From the NCBI RefSeq assembly GCF_000213555.1, contig NZ_GL891993.1, positions 1 through 64,000 on the forward strand: DNA of 64,000 nt. The letters run 5' to 3'. The notes beneath the pieces are model-generated. The model did not search any database. It worked only from the letters and a program-made list of their open reading frames with translations, and had not been told where the DNA came from. The translations under genes and the position numbers were made by a program. Each line of letters begins with the position of its first letter. Within the stretch, counting starts at the first letter, position 1. The DNA is from Dysgonomonas gadei ATCC BAA-286 (GTDB lineage: Bacteria; Bacteroidota; Bacteroidia; Bacteroidales; Dysgonomonadaceae). This document shows positions 63,705-64,000 of the stretch, one piece after another.

Positions 63705-64000
63705 TTACCGTAAATCTATAAATTTAATAGCTTTCCGGCTCATAGGCGGAGTCTGAATCTGCGCGATATATTCAGGAGACTCGAAACTGATATTCGGGGC
63801 AACTCTTACCTTCGATCTGAACAGGTCTTTGATCTCTTTTATAAAAGCTTCGCTCCTGTTTTCATCACAGCCTACCCGCACTAATATTTCATCTGTACCC
63901 AGATCGTTGGTGAATACTTCAACTACATAGTTCTTGATATGCGGTATATTGTCCAGTATATCGAATAAGGCAGGCGGATAAAGCGTAGTACCCTTATATT
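63705..64000 (-). CDS. Phenylacetate-CoA ligase-like enzyme, 3' end (partial)
   Basis: The last 97 residues of an AMP-forming ligase, cut by the window edge. The reverse strand reads YKGTTLYPPALFDIL near the start and ends MSRKAIKFIDLR before the stop (63705-63707). This is the mobile C-terminal AMP-binding_C_2 domain of PaaK-type phenylacetate-CoA ligases, common in Bacteroidales. Confidence 0.75.
   Translation of the reverse strand, partial: YKGTTLYPPALFDILDNIPHIKNYVVEVFTNDLGTDEILVRVGCDENRSEAFIKEIKDLFRSKVRVAPNISFESPEYIAQIQTPPMSRKAIKFIDLR

Overview
The window looks like part of a Bacteroidales chromosome, most likely Dysgonomonadaceae (Dysgonomonas-like). The evidence is: type IX secretion components (PorV, and a 2497-residue SprA next to ruvA), an RprX/RprY-type two-component pair, secreted proteases of Bacteroidetes type, promoters with the Bacteroidetes -7 box TAnnTTTG, almost no Shine-Dalgarno sites, and AT-rich DNA. 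The genus is inference.

Layout. 1-444: remnant of an IS4-family transposase, then a 650-base repeat-filled gap. 1100-7709: polyprenyl-phosphate glycosyltransferase, FAH-family hydrolase, porV, ispF, mnmD, dusB, a WYL regulator and a VOC protein. 7896-14029: cysS, a GDPD lipoprotein, yaaA, gpmA and the rplY-pth-S4 operon. 14148-19615: a cobalamin riboswitch ahead of a small cysteine-rich CWC protein, then a PEPCK/HPr-kinase-like P-loop protein with a structured leader, then ppc. 19755-24737: aroA/era (convergent), a PfkB kinase, a 583-bp element with 42-bp terminal inverted repeats, and an MFS permease. 25473-34301: C1 aminopeptidase, a candidate small RNA, prmA, a beta-barrel protein, a DUF554 membrane protein, tRNA-His, a DAACS symporter, a C26-M19 peptidase fusion and thyA. 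34393-39192: a polytopic membrane protein, then rplM-rpsI and rpsB-tsf. 39299-48664: a lipoprotein, an AlkD-like protein, an M16 peptidase, a beta-barrel protein, a small helical protein, an L,D-transpeptidase, an M3 peptidase and a nitroreductase. 48931-59555: ruvA, sprA, rprX, rprY. 59606-64000: EamA permease, aminopeptidase P, two unknown proteins and the 3' end of a PaaK-like ligase.

Most of it is core housekeeping. Translation and tRNA genes (cysS, pth, rplY, S4 protein, rplM, rpsI, rpsB, tsf, prmA, dusB, mnmD, tRNA-His) are spread through it. Envelope and secretion genes (porV, sprA, L,D-transpeptidase, RprXY, secreted peptidases) form the other large theme. ppc and its P-loop neighbour suggest C4/fumarate fermentation.

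The unexplained structure is in the intergenic DNA. (1) A dispersed repeat family built on the 14-base palindrome GTAACCTTTGTTAC and relatives lies at four loci, each time in the same orientation as the downstream gene. (2) A 583-bp, GC-rich element is bounded by 42-bp inverted repeats. (3) Short AGGTY-N3-GACCT palindromes precede four genes. (4) Two inverted-repeat units rich in TTAGCA/TGCTAA end just before start codons. (5) There is an orphan promoter-to-terminator unit of about 95 nt. No CRISPR array, prophage, restriction system or defence island was seen.
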